NCBI RefSeq assembly: GCF_002291145.1
Contig: NZ_NTGE01000169.1
Coordinates: 1 to 64,000, forward strand
Direction: 5' to 3'
Length of the DNA stretch: 64,000 nt
Source: Streptomyces sp. SA15
Lineage (GTDB): Bacteria > Actinomycetota > Actinomycetes > Streptomycetales > Streptomycetaceae
Part shown: positions 40,930 to 51,576 of the stretch, in pieces
Position numbering within the stretch: the stretch's first letter is position 1
How the letters are laid out: each line of letters begins with the position of its first letter
The notes under the pieces: model-generated
Database searches by the model: none
What the model saw: the letters and a program-made list of their open reading frames with translations, nothing else
What the model was told of the DNA's origin: nothing
Translations under genes and position numbers: made by a program

Positions 40930-42690
40930 GTGGCAGCACCTAAGAGGGGCCGGAGCGCGAGCGCCCAGAGCAAGCCAGGGCGCTCGCTGGCCCTCATCCT
41001 GATCGCCATCGTGGCGCTCACCGGGGGGATGTTCCTCTCCGGGCACACCACTCCGCGTCTCGGCATCGACCTGGCCGGTGGTACGAGCATCACGCTCCGG
41101 GCGGTCCCCGAGGCCGGCCAGGAATCCGCGATCAACAAGACCAACATGGACACCGCGGTCGACATCATGAACCGTCGTGTCAATGGTCTGGGTGTCACGG
41201 AAGCCGAGGTTCAGACCCAGGGCGACGCGAACATCATCGTCAACATCCCCAAGGGCACGAATTCCAAGGAGGCCCAGGACCAGGTCGGCACCACCGCCAA
41301 GCTGTACTTCCGGCCGGTCATCGCGACCGAGGTCTCCGGCGGTGCCGCGCCGACCAGCCCGTCGCCGAGCCCCTCCGGCAGCGCCTCGGACAAGGCGACC
41401 GACCAGTCCGCCGACAAGGACAAGGCGACCTCGTCTCAGTCGCCCTCCGGCTCCGCCAGCCCCACCTCGCAGGGCCGCGCGGTCACCGACGCCCTGAAGG
41501 CCGACCCCACGCCGTCCGCGAGTGGATCCCCGTCGACGAGCGCCCCCCCGTCCGCGAGCGGCAGCCCCTCCGGTGACGCGACCGGCAACCTCGAGGCCCA
41601 GTACGCCGCCCTCGACTGCAGCAAGCCGGAGACCCGCGCCAACGCCGGCAAGGGTGCCAAGCCCGGCGATTCGACCGTGGCCTGCGGCCAGAACTCGCAG
41701 GGCCAGTGGCAGAAGTACATCCTCGGCCCCGCCGAGGTCGACGGCACGGACGTGGACAAGGCCCAGGCCGTCCTCAACACCACGACCGGCGCCGGCTGGA
41801 CCGTCACCATGGAGTTCACGTCCAGCGGCACCAAGAAGTTCGCCGAGATCACCGGCAAGCTGGCCCAGAACCAGTCCCCGCAGAACCAGTTCGCCATCGT
41901 CCTGGACGGCGAGGTCGTCTCCGACCCGTACGTCAGCCAGGCGCTGACCGGCGGCAACGCGGAGATCTCCGGCAACTTCAACCAGCAGTCGGCCGAGAGC
42001 CTGGCCAACATGCTGTCCTACGGAGCCCTGCCGCTGACCTTCAAGGAGGACAGCGTCACCACGGTGACCGCCGCGCTCGGCGGCGAGCAGCTGAAGGCCG
42101 GTCTGATCGCCGGCGCGATCGGCCTCGCCCTGGTCGTCATCTACCTGCTGGCGTACTACCGCGGCCTGTCGTTCATCGCCATCGCCTCACTGCTGGTCTC
42201 CGCGGCCCTGACATACGTGATCATGTCGCTGCTCGGCCCGACCATCGGCTTCGCCCTGAACCTGCCGGCCGTCTGCGGTGCCATCGTCGCGATCGGCATC
42301 ACAGCGGACTCGTTCATCGTGTACTTCGAACGCGTCCGCGACGAGATCCGCGAGGGCCGCTCGCTGCGCCCCGCCGTCGAGCGGGCCTGGCCGCGCGCCC
42401 GGCGCACCATCCTGGTCTCCGACTTCGTGTCGTTCCTCGCCGCGGCGGTGCTGTTCGTCGTCACCGTCGGCAAGGTCCAGGGCTTCGCGTTCACGCTCGG
42501 TCTGACCACCCTGCTCGACGTGGTCGTCGTGTTCCTCTTCACCAAGCCGCTGCTGACGCTGATGGCCCGCCGCAAGTTCTTCGCGAGCGGCCACAAGTGG
42601 TCCGGCCTCGACCCGAAGAGCCTGGGTGCCAAGCCGCCGCTGCGCCGCACGCGCCGTCCCTCCGCCCCCGTCGAGACGAAGGAGGCGTGA
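40930..42690 (+). CDS. secD: Protein translocase subunit SecD
   Basis: 586-residue membrane protein that uses the proton gradient to pull exported proteins through SecYEG. The first helix is LALILIAIVALTGGMFLS, then GIDLAGGTSITLRAV. The P1 domain is interrupted by a Ser/Pro/Thr/Ala-rich low-complexity stretch of around 110 residues (SPSPSGSASDKA...). The C-terminal helices carry the conserved IGITADSFIVYFERVRDEI and end in a basic tail. GTG start follows a GAGAAGG site. secF starts directly after the stop. Confidence 0.96.
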   Translation: MAAPKRGRSASAQSKPGRSLALILIAIVALTGGMFLSGHTTPRLGIDLAGGTSITLRAVPEAGQESAINKTNMDTAVDIMNRRVNGLGVTEAEVQTQGDANIIVNIPKGTNSKEAQDQVGTTAKLYFRPVIATEVSGGAAPTSPSPSPSGSASDKATDQSADKDKATSSQSPSGSASPTSQGRAVTDALKADPTPSASGSPSTSAPPSASGSPSGDATGNLEAQYAALDCSKPETRANAGKGAKPGDSTVACGQNSQGQWQKYILGPAEVDGTDVDKAQAVLNTTTGAGWTVTMEFTSSGTKKFAEITGKLAQNQSPQNQFAIVLDGEVVSDPYVSQALTGGNAEISGNFNQQSAESLANMLSYGALPLTFKEDSVTTVTAALGGEQLKAGLIAGAIGLALVVIYLLAYYRGLSFIAIASLLVSAALTYVIMSLLGPTIGFALNLPAVCGAIVAIGITADSFIVYFERVRDEIREGRSLRPAVERAWPRARRTILVSDFVSFLAAAVLFVVTVGKVQGFAFTLGLTTLLDVVVVFLFTKPLLTLMARRKFFASGHKWSGLDPKSLGAKPPLRRTRRPSAPVETKEA

Positions 42691-42691
42691 G

Positions 42692-43816
42692 ATGTCGAAG
42701 CTCGGCAACCTCGGCGCCCGACTGCACCGTGGCGAGGTCGGCTACGACTTCGTCGGCAACCGCAAGATCTGGTACGGCCTCTCGATCCTGATCACCATCA
42801 CGGCCATCGTCGGCCTGGCGGTACGCGGCCTGAACATGGGCATCGAGTTCCAGGGCGGTGCCGTCTTCACCACCCCGGAGAAAACCTCCGTCTCCGTGTC
42901 CCAGGCCGAGACGTACGCGGAGGAGGCCTCGGGGCACGACGCGATCGTGCAGGAGCTCGGCAACGGCAGCCTGCGCATCCAGGTCGCGGGCATCGACACC
43001 GACAAGTCCAACCAGATCAAGGCGGACCTCGCCGAGGACCTGAAGGTCGACGCCGAGAGCATCAACGCCGACCTGGTCGGCCCCAGCTGGGGCGAGCAGA
43101 TTGCCAACAAAGCGTGGCAGGGCCTCGGCATCTTCCTGGTCCTGGTCGTGATCTATCTGGCGATCGCCTTCGAATTGCGCATGGCGTTCGCCGCGTTCGT
43201 CGCGCTGATCCACGACATCACCATCACGGTCGGCATCTACGCCCTCGTCGGCTTCGAGGTCACACCCGGCACGGTGATCGGTCTGCTGACCATCCTCGGT
43301 TACTCGCTCTACGACACGGTCGTCGTCTTTGACAGCCTCAAGGAGCAGACGAAGGACATCACCAAACAGACCCGCTGGACCTACAGCGACATCGCCAACC
43401 GCTCGATCAACAGCACCCTGGTCCGCTCCATCAACACCACCGTGGTGGCGCTGCTGCCGGTGGCGGGCCTGCTGTTCATCGGTGGCGGTGTGCTCGGCGC
43501 CGGCATGCTCAACGACATCTCGCTGTCGCTGTTCGTCGGCCTCGCGGCCGGTGCGTACTCCTCGATCTTCATCGCCACGCCGCTCGTCGCCGACCTCAAG
43601 GAGCGCGAGCCGCAGATGAAGGCCCTGAGGAAGCGGGTGCTCGCCAAGCGGGCCCAGGCCGCCGCGAAGGGCGAGTCCCTGGACGCGCCGGTCACCGACG
43701 AGCCGCTCGAAGACGAGCCCGAGGACGTCGACGCCGCTTCCGCCGTCGTGGGCCCGCGCAACCAGCCCGCCTCCCGCAACCGGGGCCGCGGCCGACCCTC
43801 GGGGAAGCGCCGATGA
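42692..43816 (+). CDS. secF: Protein translocase subunit SecF
   Basis: 374-residue partner of SecD. It has KIWYGLSILITITAIVGLAVRGL, GIEFQGGAVF (the D/E-F-x-GG motif), and the six-helix core with LGYSLYDTVVVFDSLKEQ. The tail after the last helix is Ala/Glu/Asp-rich and ends in a basic peptide (RNRGRGRPSGKRR). AAGGAGG lies just before the ATG. Its stop overlaps the apt start. Confidence 0.96.
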   Translation: MSKLGNLGARLHRGEVGYDFVGNRKIWYGLSILITITAIVGLAVRGLNMGIEFQGGAVFTTPEKTSVSVSQAETYAEEASGHDAIVQELGNGSLRIQVAGIDTDKSNQIKADLAEDLKVDAESINADLVGPSWGEQIANKAWQGLGIFLVLVVIYLAIAFELRMAFAAFVALIHDITITVGIYALVGFEVTPGTVIGLLTILGYSLYDTVVVFDSLKEQTKDITKQTRWTYSDIANRSINSTLVRSINTTVVALLPVAGLLFIGGGVLGAGMLNDISLSLFVGLAAGAYSSIFIATPLVADLKEREPQMKALRKRVLAKRAQAAAKGESLDAPVTDEPLEDEPEDVDAASAVVGPRNQPASRNRGRGRPSGKRR

Positions 43817-44352
43817 CCGGCATCGAAGAGCTGCTGCTCAGCCGGATCCGTGACGTGGCCGACTACCCGGAGCCGGGCGTGATGTTCAAGGACATCACCC
43901 CGCTCCTGGCGGACCCGGCGGCGTTCACCGCGCTCACCGACGCGCTGGCCGAGATCGCCGGGAACACCGGAGCCACGAAGATCGTCGGCCTGGAGGCCCG
44001 CGGCTTCATCCTCGGCGCGCCGGTCGCCGTCCGCGCGGGCGTCGGCTTCATCCCCGTACGCAAGGCGGGCAAGCTGCCCGGAGCCACCCTCAGCCAGGCT
44101 TACGACCTGGAGTACGGCTCTGCCGAGATCGAGGTGCACGCCGAGGACCTGAGCGCGAGCGACCGTGTCCTGGTCGTCGACGACGTCCTCGCCACCGGCG
44201 GCACCGCCGAGGCCTCCCTCCAGCTCATCCGCCGGGCGGGCGCCGAGGTCGCGGGCCTCGCGGTCCTGATGGAGCTCGGCTTCCTCGGCGGCCGCACCCG
44301 CCTGGAACCGGCCCTGTCCGGGGCCCCGCTGGAGGCGCTGCTCACGGTCTGA
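43813..44352 (+). CDS. apt: Adenine phosphoribosyltransferase
   Basis: 179-residue type I PRTase making AMP from adenine and PRPP. DYPEPGVMFKDITPLL is the family start, GLEARGFILGAPVA follows, and the PRPP loop is VLVVDDVLATGGTAEAS. ATG overlaps the secF stop (ATGA). In Streptomyces apt typically precedes relA, linking purine salvage and (p)ppGpp by proximity. Confidence 0.97.
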   Translation: MTGIEELLLSRIRDVADYPEPGVMFKDITPLLADPAAFTALTDALAEIAGNTGATKIVGLEARGFILGAPVAVRAGVGFIPVRKAGKLPGATLSQAYDLEYGSAEIEVHAEDLSASDRVLVVDDVLATGGTAEASLQLIRRAGAEVAGLAVLMELGFLGGRTRLEPALSGAPLEALLTV

Positions 44353-44353
44353 C

Positions 44354-44395
44354 GGCTCTCGAAGGCTCTCGAAGGCCCTCGCAGGCCCTCGCAGG
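44354..44395. repeat. Four 10-bp tandem repeats between apt and relA
   Basis: GGCTCTCGAA twice, then GGCCCTCGCA twice, beginning right after the apt stop and followed by GG. Reads as a 10-bp slipped-strand repeat with later substitutions. Confidence 0.85.
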
Positions 44396-44400
44396 ACAGG

Positions 44401-44433
44401 GAGGCGGGCCCGGAGGAATCCGGCGCCCGCCTC
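44401..44433 (+). terminator. Terminator-like hairpin after apt
   Basis: Nine-bp perfect arms GAGGCGGGC/GCCCGCCTC with a 15-base loop. Separates apt from relA, suggesting that relA has its own promoter. Confidence 0.65.
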
Positions 44434-44553
44434 TCGCGTTTCTCGGGTAGACGGCCTTCACATTGGCCTGAAGGCGATCCTGGGGCGCAGGATGGCTACC
44501 ATGGGGTCTCCGGAGCCTGACCGGGGGACCCGGATCGCGCACGAGGAGCCCTC

Positions 44554-47145
44554 TTGCCAGACGAGGCCCAGCACCTGACCGCCGCCAAGCCCGAGTCCGC
44601 CTCGGCAGCGGCGGCGAAGCCCGCGCCGAACGCGACCAACGCGCCGAACGTGAAGAACGACACTCGCGGGCCGGTCCAGCATGCCCAGTCCACGCCCGTC
44701 GACAAGCCGGCCGAGCAGACGCGCCCCAAGCCTTCCCCCACTCTCGACTCGTCTCGAGCGGGGGAACCCTCATCGGCCCAGCGGCCCACCAATCCGCCCG
44801 CGGTCCGCCCGCCCGCCGGCCAGCCCGCCCGCACCGGCTCCTCCAACCGCGTCCGCGCCCGCCTCGCCCGACTCGGCGTGCAGCGCTCCAACCCCTACAA
44901 CCCGGTCCTGGAGCCGTTGCTGCGGATAGTCCGCAGCAACGACCCGAAGATCGAGACATCGACGCTCCGCCAGATCGAGCGTGCCTACCAGGTCGCCGAG
45001 CGCTGGCACCGCGGCCAGAAACGCAAGAGCGGCGACCCGTACATCACGCACCCCCTCGCGGTGACGACGATCCTCGCCGAACTCGGCATGGACCCGGCCA
45101 CCCTCATGGCCGGTCTCCTGCACGACACCGTCGAGGACACCGAGTACGGCCTCGACCAGCTCCGCCGCGACTTCGGCGACTCCGTCGCCCTGCTCGTCGA
45201 CGGCGTCACCAAGCTGGACAAGGTCAAGTTCGGCGAGGCCGCACAGGCCGAGACCGTGCGCAAGATGGTCGTAGCGATGGCCAAGGACCCGCGCGTCCTG
45301 GTCATCAAGCTGGCCGACCGCCTGCACAACATGCGCACCATGCGCTACCTCAAGCGCGAGAAGCAGGAGAAGAAGGCGCGCGAGACCCTGGAGATCTACG
45401 CGCCGCTCGCCCATCGCCTGGGCATGAACACCATCAAGTGGGAACTGGAGGACCTCGCCTTCGCGATCCTCTACCCCAAGATGTACGACGAGATCGTACG
45501 GCTGGTGGCCGAAAGGGCACCGAAGCGTGACGAGTACCTGGCCATAGTGACCGACGAGGTCCAGGCCGACCTGCGGGCCGCCCGGATCAAGGCGACCGTC
45601 ACCGGCCGCCCGAAGCACTACTACAGCGTCTACCAGAAGATGATCGTCCGCGGCCGTGACTTCGCGGAGATCTACGACCTGGTGGGCATCCGCGTCCTCG
45701 TGGACACCGTCCGCGACTGCTACGCAGCCCTCGGCACGGTGCACGCGCGATGGAACCCGGTCCCCGGCCGGTTCAAGGACTACATCGCGATGCCCAAGTT
45801 CAACATGTACCAGTCGCTGCACACGACGGTCATCGGACCCAACGGCAAACCGGTCGAGCTCCAGATCCGCACGTTCGACATGCACCGCCGCGCCGAGTAC
45901 GGCATCGCCGCACACTGGAAGTACAAGCAGGAGGCCGTCGCCGGTGCCTCCAAGGTCCGTACGGACGCGCCGAAGTCATCGTCCGGCAAGGCCGGCAAGG
46001 ATGCCGGCGCCATCAACGACATGGCGTGGCTGCGGCAACTGCTGGACTGGCAGAAGGAGACCGAGGACCCGGGCGAGTTCCTGGAGTCCCTGCGCTTCGA
46101 CCTCTCCCGCAACGAGGTCTTCGTCTTCACCCCCAAGGGCGACGTCATAGCGCTCCCGGCCGGGGCCACGCCCGTCGACTTCGCGTACGCGGTGCACACC
46201 GAGGTCGGCCACCGCACCATAGGGGCGCGGGTCAACGGCCGTCTCGTACCGCTCGAATCCACCCTGGACAACGGCGACCTGGTGGAGGTCTTCACCTCCA
46301 AGGCGTCCGGCGCGGGCCCCTCCCGCGACTGGCTCGGCTTCGTGAAGTCGCCGCGTGCCCGCAACAAGATCCGGGCGTGGTTCTCCAAGGAGCGCCGCGA
46401 CGAGGCGATCGAGCAGGGCAAGGACGCGATCGTCCGTGCCATGCGCAAACAGAACCTGCCCATCCAGCGCATCCTGACCGGTGACTCACTGGTGACGCTC
46501 GCCCACGAGATGCGCTACCCGGACATCTCCGCGCTGTACGCGGCGATCGGCGAGGGCCACGTCTCCGCGCAGAACGTCGTACAGAAGCTGGTCCAGGCGC
46601 TCGGCGGCGAGGAGGCCGCCACCGAGGAGATCGACGAGTCGGTACCGCCGTCCCGCGGCCGCAGCCGCAAGCGCCGCTCCAGCACGGACCCGGGTGTCGT
46701 CGTCAAGGGCGTCGACGACGTGTGGGTCAAGCTGGCCCGCTGTTGTACGCCCGTCCCCGGCGACCCCATCATGGGCTTCGTCACGCGCGGCAGTGGCGTA
46801 TCGGTTCATCGCACCGACTGCGTCAACGTCGACTCACTGTCCCGCGAGCCCGAGCGCATCCTCGAGGTCGAGTGGGCACCCACCCAGTCCTCGGTCTTCC
46901 TGGTCGCCATCCAGGTCGAGGCCCTGGACCGCTCCCGGCTCCTGTCGGACGTCACGCGCGTGCTGTCCGACCAGCACGTCAACATCCTCTCCGCGGCCGT
47001 CCAGACCTCCCGCGACCGCGTCGCCACCTCCCGCTTCACCTTCGAGATGGGCGACCCGAAGCATCTCGGCCATGTGCTGAAGGCCGTACGAGGTGTGGAA
47101 GGCGTGTACGACGTGTACCGGGTGACGTCGGCGCGCAGCCGCTAG
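44554..47145 (+). CDS. relA: Bifunctional (p)ppGpp synthetase/hydrolase RelA (Rel)
   Basis: 863-residue long RSH protein. About 95 N-terminal residues are low complexity (Ala/Lys/Pro). The HD hydrolase domain has [11 protein letters not shown] and [13 protein letters not shown]. The synthetase domain has [13 protein letters not shown] and RFKD at residues 406-409, i.e. the RxKD charge motif of bifunctional Rel rather than the ExDD of enterobacterial RelA. TGS and helical regions follow, with [12 protein letters not shown] in the zinc-finger region, and a C-terminal ACT domain ([21 protein letters not shown]). TTG start with CGAGGAG upstream, which I recall also for S. coelicolor relA. It governs the stringent response and antibiotic onset. 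A strong terminator follows. Confidence 0.96.
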   Translation: MPDEAQHLTAAKPESASAAAAKPAPNATNAPNVKNDTRGPVQHAQSTPVDKPAEQTRPKPSPTLDSSRAGEPSSAQRPTNPPAVRPPAGQPARTGSSNRVRARLARLGVQRSNPYNPVLEPLLRIVRSNDPKIETSTLRQIERAYQVAERWHRGQKRKSGDPYITHPLAVTTILAELGMDPATLMAGLLHDTVEDTEYGLDQLRRDFGDSVALLVDGVTKLDKVKFGEAAQAETVRKMVVAMAKDPRVLVIKLADRLHNMRTMRYLKREKQEKKARETLEIYAPLAHRLGMNTIKWELEDLAFAILYPKMYDEIVRLVAERAPKRDEYLAIVTDEVQADLRAARIKATVTGRPKHYYSVYQKMIVRGRDFAEIYDLVGIRVLVDTVRDCYAALGTVHARWNPVPGRFKDYIAMPKFNMYQSLHTTVIGPNGKPVELQIRTFDMHRRAEYGIAAHWKYKQEAVAGASKVRTDAPKSSSGKAGKDAGAINDMAWLRQLLDWQKETEDPGEFLESLRFDLSRNEVFVFTPKGDVIALPAGATPVDFAYAVHTEVGHRTIGARVNGRLVPLESTLDNGDLVEVFTSKASGAGPSRDWLGFVKSPRARNKIRAWFSKERRDEAIEQGKDAIVRAMRKQNLPIQRILTGDSLVTLAHEMRYPDISALYAAIGEGHVSAQNVVQKLVQALGGEEAATEEIDESVPPSRGRSRKRRSSTDPGVVVKGVDDVWVKLARCCTPVPGDPIMGFVTRGSGVSVHRTDCVNVDSLSREPERILEVEWAPTQSSVFLVAIQVEALDRSRLLSDVTRVLSDQHVNILSAAVQTSRDRVATSRFTFEMGDPKHLGHVLKAVRGVEGVYDVYRVTSARSR

Positions 47146-47159
47146 CACCGCATACGACG

Positions 47160-47198
47160 AGAGGGGCTCCCGTACCGGACAGGTACGGGAGCCCCTCT
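47160..47198. terminator. Bidirectional terminator after relA
   Basis: Perfect 17-bp stem (AGAGGGGCTCCCGTACC and complement) with loop GGACA and flanking A/T on both sides. Serves relA and the convergent DUF349 gene. Confidence 0.92.
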
Positions 47199-47209
47199 TC
47201 ACGTGTCCG

Positions 47210-48439
47210 TCAGCCGCCGAACTCCTGCAGACCCTTCAATGCCTGGTCCAGTAGGGCCTGGCGGCCCTCCAGCTCCTTCTCCAGCTTGTCGGCCCTGGCG
47301 TTGTTGCCCTGGGCGCGCGCCTGCTCGATCTGGCCCTTCAGCTTGTCCACGGCGGCCTGGAGCTGGCCGGTCAGACCCTCGGCACGCGCGCGTGCCTCCG
47401 GGTTGGTCCGGCGCCACTCGGTCTCCTCGGCCTCCTGGATGGCCCGCTCGACGGCGTGCATCCGGCCCTCGACCTTCGGCCGCGCGTCACGGGGCACGTG
47501 GCCGATGGCCTCCCAGCGTTCGTTGATCGAGCGGAACGCGGCCCGCGTACCCTTCAGGTCCCCGATCGGCAGGAGCTTCTCGGCCTCCTCGGCCAGCTCC
47601 TCCTTCAGCTTCAGGTTCTCGGCCTGCTCGGCGTCGCGTTCGGCGAAGACCGAGCTGCGGGCGGCGAAGAAGACGTCCTGAGCGCCGCGGAAGCGGTTCC
47701 ACAGGTCGTCCTCGTGCTCGCGCTGGGCACGGCCGGCGGCCTTCCACTCGGCCATCAGCTCGCGGTAGCGCGCCGCGGTCGGACCCCAGTCCGTCGACCC
47801 GGACAGCGCCTCCGCCTCCGCGACCAGCCGCTCCTTGGTCTTGCGGGCCTCTTCGCGCTGCGCGTCCAGCGAGGCGAAGTGCGCCTTGCGGCGCTTGGAG
47901 AACGCCGAGCGGGCGTGCGAGAAGCGGTGCCACAGCTCGTCGTCCGACTTGCGGTCCAGACGCGGCAGACCCTTCCAGGTGTCCACCAGGGCACGCAGCC
48001 GCTCGCCGGCGGCCCGCCACTGGTCGGACTGCGCCAGCTCCTCCGCCTCGGCGACCAGCGCCTCCTTCGCGTGGCGCGCCTCGTCCGACTGCTTCGCCCG
48101 CTGCGCCTTGCGCTCCTCGCGGCGCTTCTCGACGAGTTCCACCAGCTTGTCCAGCCGGACCCGGAGCGCGTCCAGGTCGCCGACCGCGTGGTGTGCGTCG
48201 ACCTGCTCCCGAATGTGGTCGATGGCGGCCTGCGCGTCCTTCGCCGACAGGTCGGTGGTCTTCACTCGCTTCTCGAGGAGGCCGATTTCGACAACCAGGC
48301 CCTCGTACTTGCGCTCGAAGTAGGCCAGCGCCTCCTCGGGGGAGCCGGCCTGCCAGGAACCGACGACCTGCTCACCGTCGGCCGTCCGCACGTACACGGT
48401 CCCCGTCTCGTCGACGCGTCCCCACGGGTCGCTGCTCAC
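47210..48439 (-). CDS. DUF349 coiled-coil protein
   Basis: 409-residue, almost wholly helical, highly charged protein. After a short beta N-terminus (WGRVDETGTVYVRTADGEQVV) come repeated DUF349 modules of about 70 residues, each with a W-x-x-A/T start and a D-E-L-W-x-R-F core: DDELWHRFSHARSAFSKRRKAHF, then DDLWNRFRGAQDVFFAARS. The C-terminus is coiled coil (AAVDKLKGQIEQARAQGNNARADKLEKEL). GTG start follows GAGGAGG. Role in the family is unclear; chromosome or nucleoid-related functions have been suggested. No membrane segment. Confidence 0.92.
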   Translation of the reverse strand: MSSDPWGRVDETGTVYVRTADGEQVVGSWQAGSPEEALAYFERKYEGLVVEIGLLEKRVKTTDLSAKDAQAAIDHIREQVDAHHAVGDLDALRVRLDKLVELVEKRREERKAQRAKQSDEARHAKEALVAEAEELAQSDQWRAAGERLRALVDTWKGLPRLDRKSDDELWHRFSHARSAFSKRRKAHFASLDAQREEARKTKERLVAEAEALSGSTDWGPTAARYRELMAEWKAAGRAQREHEDDLWNRFRGAQDVFFAARSSVFAERDAEQAENLKLKEELAEEAEKLLPIGDLKGTRAAFRSINERWEAIGHVPRDARPKVEGRMHAVERAIQEAEETEWRRTNPEARARAEGLTGQLQAAVDKLKGQIEQARAQGNNARADKLEKELEGRQALLDQALKGLQEFGG

Positions 48440-48575
48440 AGCGCCTCCTCCACATGATGCCTGCGGGGGGCCTGACGTACCCCCGGGCATCGTCCACAGT
48501 TTCGTCACGGCCAACATAGGCGACCGGCGGGTTGCCTGTCCGCATCCCGCGCGACCGAAATTTCGCAGTTGGCGG

Positions 48576-49397
48576 TCAGGATTTGGTGACAGTTGCCTTG
48601 TTGATCACGACCGTCGCGTTGGGCGCCCCGTCGCCCTGGCCGGTGCTCTCGCCCGCGTCGGCGATCTTCTTCAGCACCTTCATTCCGGAACCGGAGATGG
48701 TACCGAACGGTGTGTAGCTGGGCGGCAGCTGACTGTCCTGGAACACGAGGAAGAACTGGCTCCCGCCGGTGTGCGCCTGGCCGGTATTCGCCATCGCGAC
48801 CGTGCCCGCCGGGTAGACGTTGCCCTTCAGGCTTTTGTCCTTGAGGTTCTCGTCCGGGATCGTGTAGCCGGGACCGCCGCTGCCGGAGCCGGTCGGGTCG
48901 CCGCACTGCAGCACGTAGATGCCGTTGGTGGTGAGCCGGTGGCACTTGGTGTGGTCGAAGTAGCCCTTGCCGGCGAGGAAGTTGAACGAGTTCACGGTGT
49001 GCGGGGCCGCGGACGTCTTCATCGCGATGTCTATCTCACCGCACGTCGTGGCCAGCTTCATCGTGTACTGCGCCGACTCGTCGATGGTCATCGCCGGCTC
49101 CTTCTTCCAGGTCTCGGACTTGACCTTGCCCGCGGCCGGCTTGTCGCACGGGTCCGGCGCCTTGCTGGGCGACGCCTGCGCGCTCGGGCTCGTCTCGGAG
49201 CTGGCGTTGGCCTTGTCGTCGCCCTTGAGGACGTCGGTCGTGTACAGGGCCAGGCTGCCCACCAGGATCACGCCGAGCACCGACGCGATCACCGAGTTGC
49301 GCATGCGCGCCTTGCGCCGCGCGGCCGTACGCCGCTGCTGCTGCCGCAAGAACTTCTCCCGGGCGAGCTGACGCTTCCGCTGTTCCTGGGTGACCAC
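48576..49397 (-). CDS. Membrane-anchored cyclophilin-type peptidyl-prolyl isomerase
   Basis: 273-residue protein. Basic cytoplasmic N-terminus (REKFLRQQQRRTAARRKARMR), one transmembrane helix (VIASVLGVILVGSLALYTT), a Ser/Ala/Pro linker, then a cyclophilin domain outside. Cyclophilin landmarks: FDHTKCHRL (active Arg), YVLQCGDPTGSGSGGPGY and GQAHTGGSQFFLVF. It should catalyse proline isomerisation in exported proteins. GTG was chosen because GAGGAGA lies upstream; the divergent MBL gene shares the promoter region. Confidence 0.93.
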   Translation of the reverse strand: MVTQEQRKRQLAREKFLRQQQRRTAARRKARMRNSVIASVLGVILVGSLALYTTDVLKGDDKANASSETSPSAQASPSKAPDPCDKPAAGKVKSETWKKEPAMTIDESAQYTMKLATTCGEIDIAMKTSAAPHTVNSFNFLAGKGYFDHTKCHRLTTNGIYVLQCGDPTGSGSGGPGYTIPDENLKDKSLKGNVYPAGTVAMANTGQAHTGGSQFFLVFQDSQLPPSYTPFGTISGSGMKVLKKIADAGESTGQGDGAPNATVVINKATVTKS

Positions 49398-49577
49398 CGG
49401 GTTCTCTCCTCGTGCGTCTCGTACGTCGACTGGGACGCGTGCGTCTTGTGAGCCGACCGCCTGCGTGTGCCCCGTACCGTATATGGGTTCGCTGAGGAAT
49501 CGGCAGCGCCGGTAGGCTCTGACCACAGGCGCAGCCGCCCTGAAGCACACCCGTATCGACACAAACGAAGGACGATC

Positions 49578-50300
49578 GTGCTCATTGCCGGGTTCCCCGC
49601 CGGGGCTTGGGGTACGAACTGTTATCTCGTCGCCCCCGCCGCCGGTGAGGAGTGCGTGATCATCGACCCCGGCCACCAGGCCGCCGAGGGAGTCGAGGAA
49701 ACGCTGAAGAAGCATCGGCTCAAGCCCGTCGCCGTCGTCCTCACGCACGGCCACATCGACCACGTGGCCTCGGTCGTCCCGGTGTGCGGCGCGCACGGCG
49801 TACCGGCGTGGATCCACCCCGAGGACCGGTACATGATGAACGACCCGTCAATGGGTCTCGGCCGTTCCATCGGGATGCCGCTCATGGGCGAGCTGACTGT
49901 GGGGGAGCCGGACGACGTCAAGGAGCTGACCGACGGCGCGAAGCTGGAGTTGGCCGGTCTGGAGCTGTCCGTCGCGCACGCGCCGGGCCATACGAAGGGG
50001 TCGGTGACCTTCGGGCTGCCCGAGGCGGCGGACATCCCGCCGATCTTCTTCTCGGGCGACCTGCTCTTCGCCGGCTCCATCGGACGCACCGACCTGCCCG
50101 GCGGTGACATGGCCGAGATGCTCGACTCGCTGGCCCGCGTGTGCCTGCCGCTCGACGACTCGACCGTGGTGCTGTCCGGCCACGGCCCCCAGACGACCAT
50201 CGGCCAGGAGCGCGCCACCAACCCGTATCTGCGGCAAGTGGCCGCAGGCCGCCAAGATCGTGGCGCGGGTGTGGACACCCCTCCCCGACGAGGAATGTGA
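49578..50300 (+). CDS. Metallo-beta-lactamase-fold hydrolase (glyoxalase II-like)
   Basis: 240-residue MBL-fold enzyme. [10 protein letters not shown] supplies the H-x-H-x-D-H metal ligands, followed by [30 protein letters not shown] and [14 protein letters not shown]. The opening [21 protein letters not shown] is typical for the group. Probably hydrolyses a thioester (hydroxyacylglutathione-hydrolase-like, with mycothiol in place of glutathione as inference). GTG start with GAAGGAC upstream. It lies 13 bases before hisS and is cotranscribed. Confidence 0.9.
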   Translation: MLIAGFPAGAWGTNCYLVAPAAGEECVIIDPGHQAAEGVEETLKKHRLKPVAVVLTHGHIDHVASVVPVCGAHGVPAWIHPEDRYMMNDPSMGLGRSIGMPLMGELTVGEPDDVKELTDGAKLELAGLELSVAHAPGHTKGSVTFGLPEAADIPPIFFSGDLLFAGSIGRTDLPGGDMAEMLDSLARVCLPLDDSTVVLSGHGPQTTIGQERATNPYLRQVAAGRQDRGAGVDTPPRRGM

Positions 50301-50313
50301 CGAGAGACCTTCC

Positions 50314-51576
50314 GTGAGCACCTTCAAGGCCCCCAAGGGCACGTACGACCTGACTCCGCCGGACAGCGCCAAGTACCTGGCCGTCCGTGAGGCGATCGCC
50401 GCCCCGCTGCGCAACTCCGGTTACGGCTACATCGAGACGCCCGGCTTCGAGAGCGTCGAGTTGTTCGCGCGCGGAGTCGGTGAGTCCACCGACATCGTGA
50501 CCAAGGAGATGTACGCCTTCGAGACCAAGGGCGGCGACAAGCTGGCCCTGCGCCCCGAGGGCACGGCATCCGTCCTCCGTGCCGCGCTGGAGGCGAACCT
50601 GCACAAGGCGGGCAACCTCCCGGTCAAGCTCTGGTACTCGGGCTCGTACTACCGCTACGAGCGCCCCCAGAAGGGCCGTTACCGCCACTTCTCCCAGGTC
50701 GGCGCCGAGGCGATCGGTGCGGAGGACCCGGCGCTGGACGCCGAGCTGATCATCCTGGCCGACCAGGCGTACCGCACGCTGGGGCTGAGGAACTTCCGCA
50801 TCCTTCTGAACAGCCTGGGTGACAAGGAGTGCCGACCGGTCTACCGGGCCGCCCTGCAGGACTTCCTGCGCGGCCTGGACCTGGACGAGGACACGCTGCG
50901 CCGTGCGGAGATCAACCCGCTGCGTGTCCTGGACGACAAGCGGGAGTCGGTGCAGAAGCAGCTGACGGGCGCTCCTCTCCTGCGCGACTATCTGTGCGAC
51001 GCCTGCAAGGCGTACCACGAGGAGGTGCGCGAGCTGATCACGGCGGCGGGCGTCTCCTTCGAGGACGACCCGAAGCTGGTGCGCGGCCTGGACTACTACA
51101 CCCGCACGACCTTCGAGTTCGTCCACGACGGTCTGGGCTCCCAGTCCGCGGTGGGCGGCGGCGGCCGCTACGACGGCCTGTCGGAGATGATCGGCGGCCC
51201 GGCGCTGCCGTCCGTCGGCTGGGCCCTGGGCGTCGACCGCACGGTCCTCGCCCTGGAGGCGGAGGGCGTCGAGCTTGAACTCCCCTCCGCCACCAGCGTG
51301 TTCGCGGTGCCGCTCGGCGAGGAGGCCCGCCGGGTCCTGTTCGCCAAGGTCACCGAGCTGCGCAAGGTGGGCATCGCGGCGGACTTCTCCTACGGCGCCA
51401 AGGGCCTCAAGGGCGCGATGAAGAACGCCAACCGCAGTGGCGCCCGCTACACGATCGTCGCCGGGGAACGCGACCTCGCCGAGGGCGTGGTGCAGCTGAA
51501 GGACATGGGGTCGGGCGAGCAGACGGCGGTCGGCGTGAACGAGATCGTGGCGGAGCTGGAGTCGAGGCTGGGCTGA
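50314..51576 (+). CDS. hisS: Histidyl-tRNA synthetase
   Basis: 420-residue class II synthetase. [14 protein letters not shown] start, motif 2 region [14 protein letters not shown], histidine motif [15 protein letters not shown] and motif 3 GVDRTVLAL, with a C-terminal anticodon-binding domain ending in [18 protein letters not shown] after GAGAGACC; preceding MBL gene in the same operon. Last intact gene before a decayed region. Confidence 0.97.
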   Translation: MSTFKAPKGTYDLTPPDSAKYLAVREAIAAPLRNSGYGYIETPGFESVELFARGVGESTDIVTKEMYAFETKGGDKLALRPEGTASVLRAALEANLHKAGNLPVKLWYSGSYYRYERPQKGRYRHFSQVGAEAIGAEDPALDAELIILADQAYRTLGLRNFRILLNSLGDKECRPVYRAALQDFLRGLDLDEDTLRRAEINPLRVLDDKRESVQKQLTGAPLLRDYLCDACKAYHEEVRELITAAGVSFEDDPKLVRGLDYYTRTTFEFVHDGLGSQSAVGGGGRYDGLSEMIGGPALPSVGWALGVDRTVLALEAEGVELELPSATSVFAVPLGEEARRVLFAKVTELRKVGIAADFSYGAKGLKGAMKNANRSGARYTIVAGERDLAEGVVQLKDMGSGEQTAVGVNEIVAELESRLG

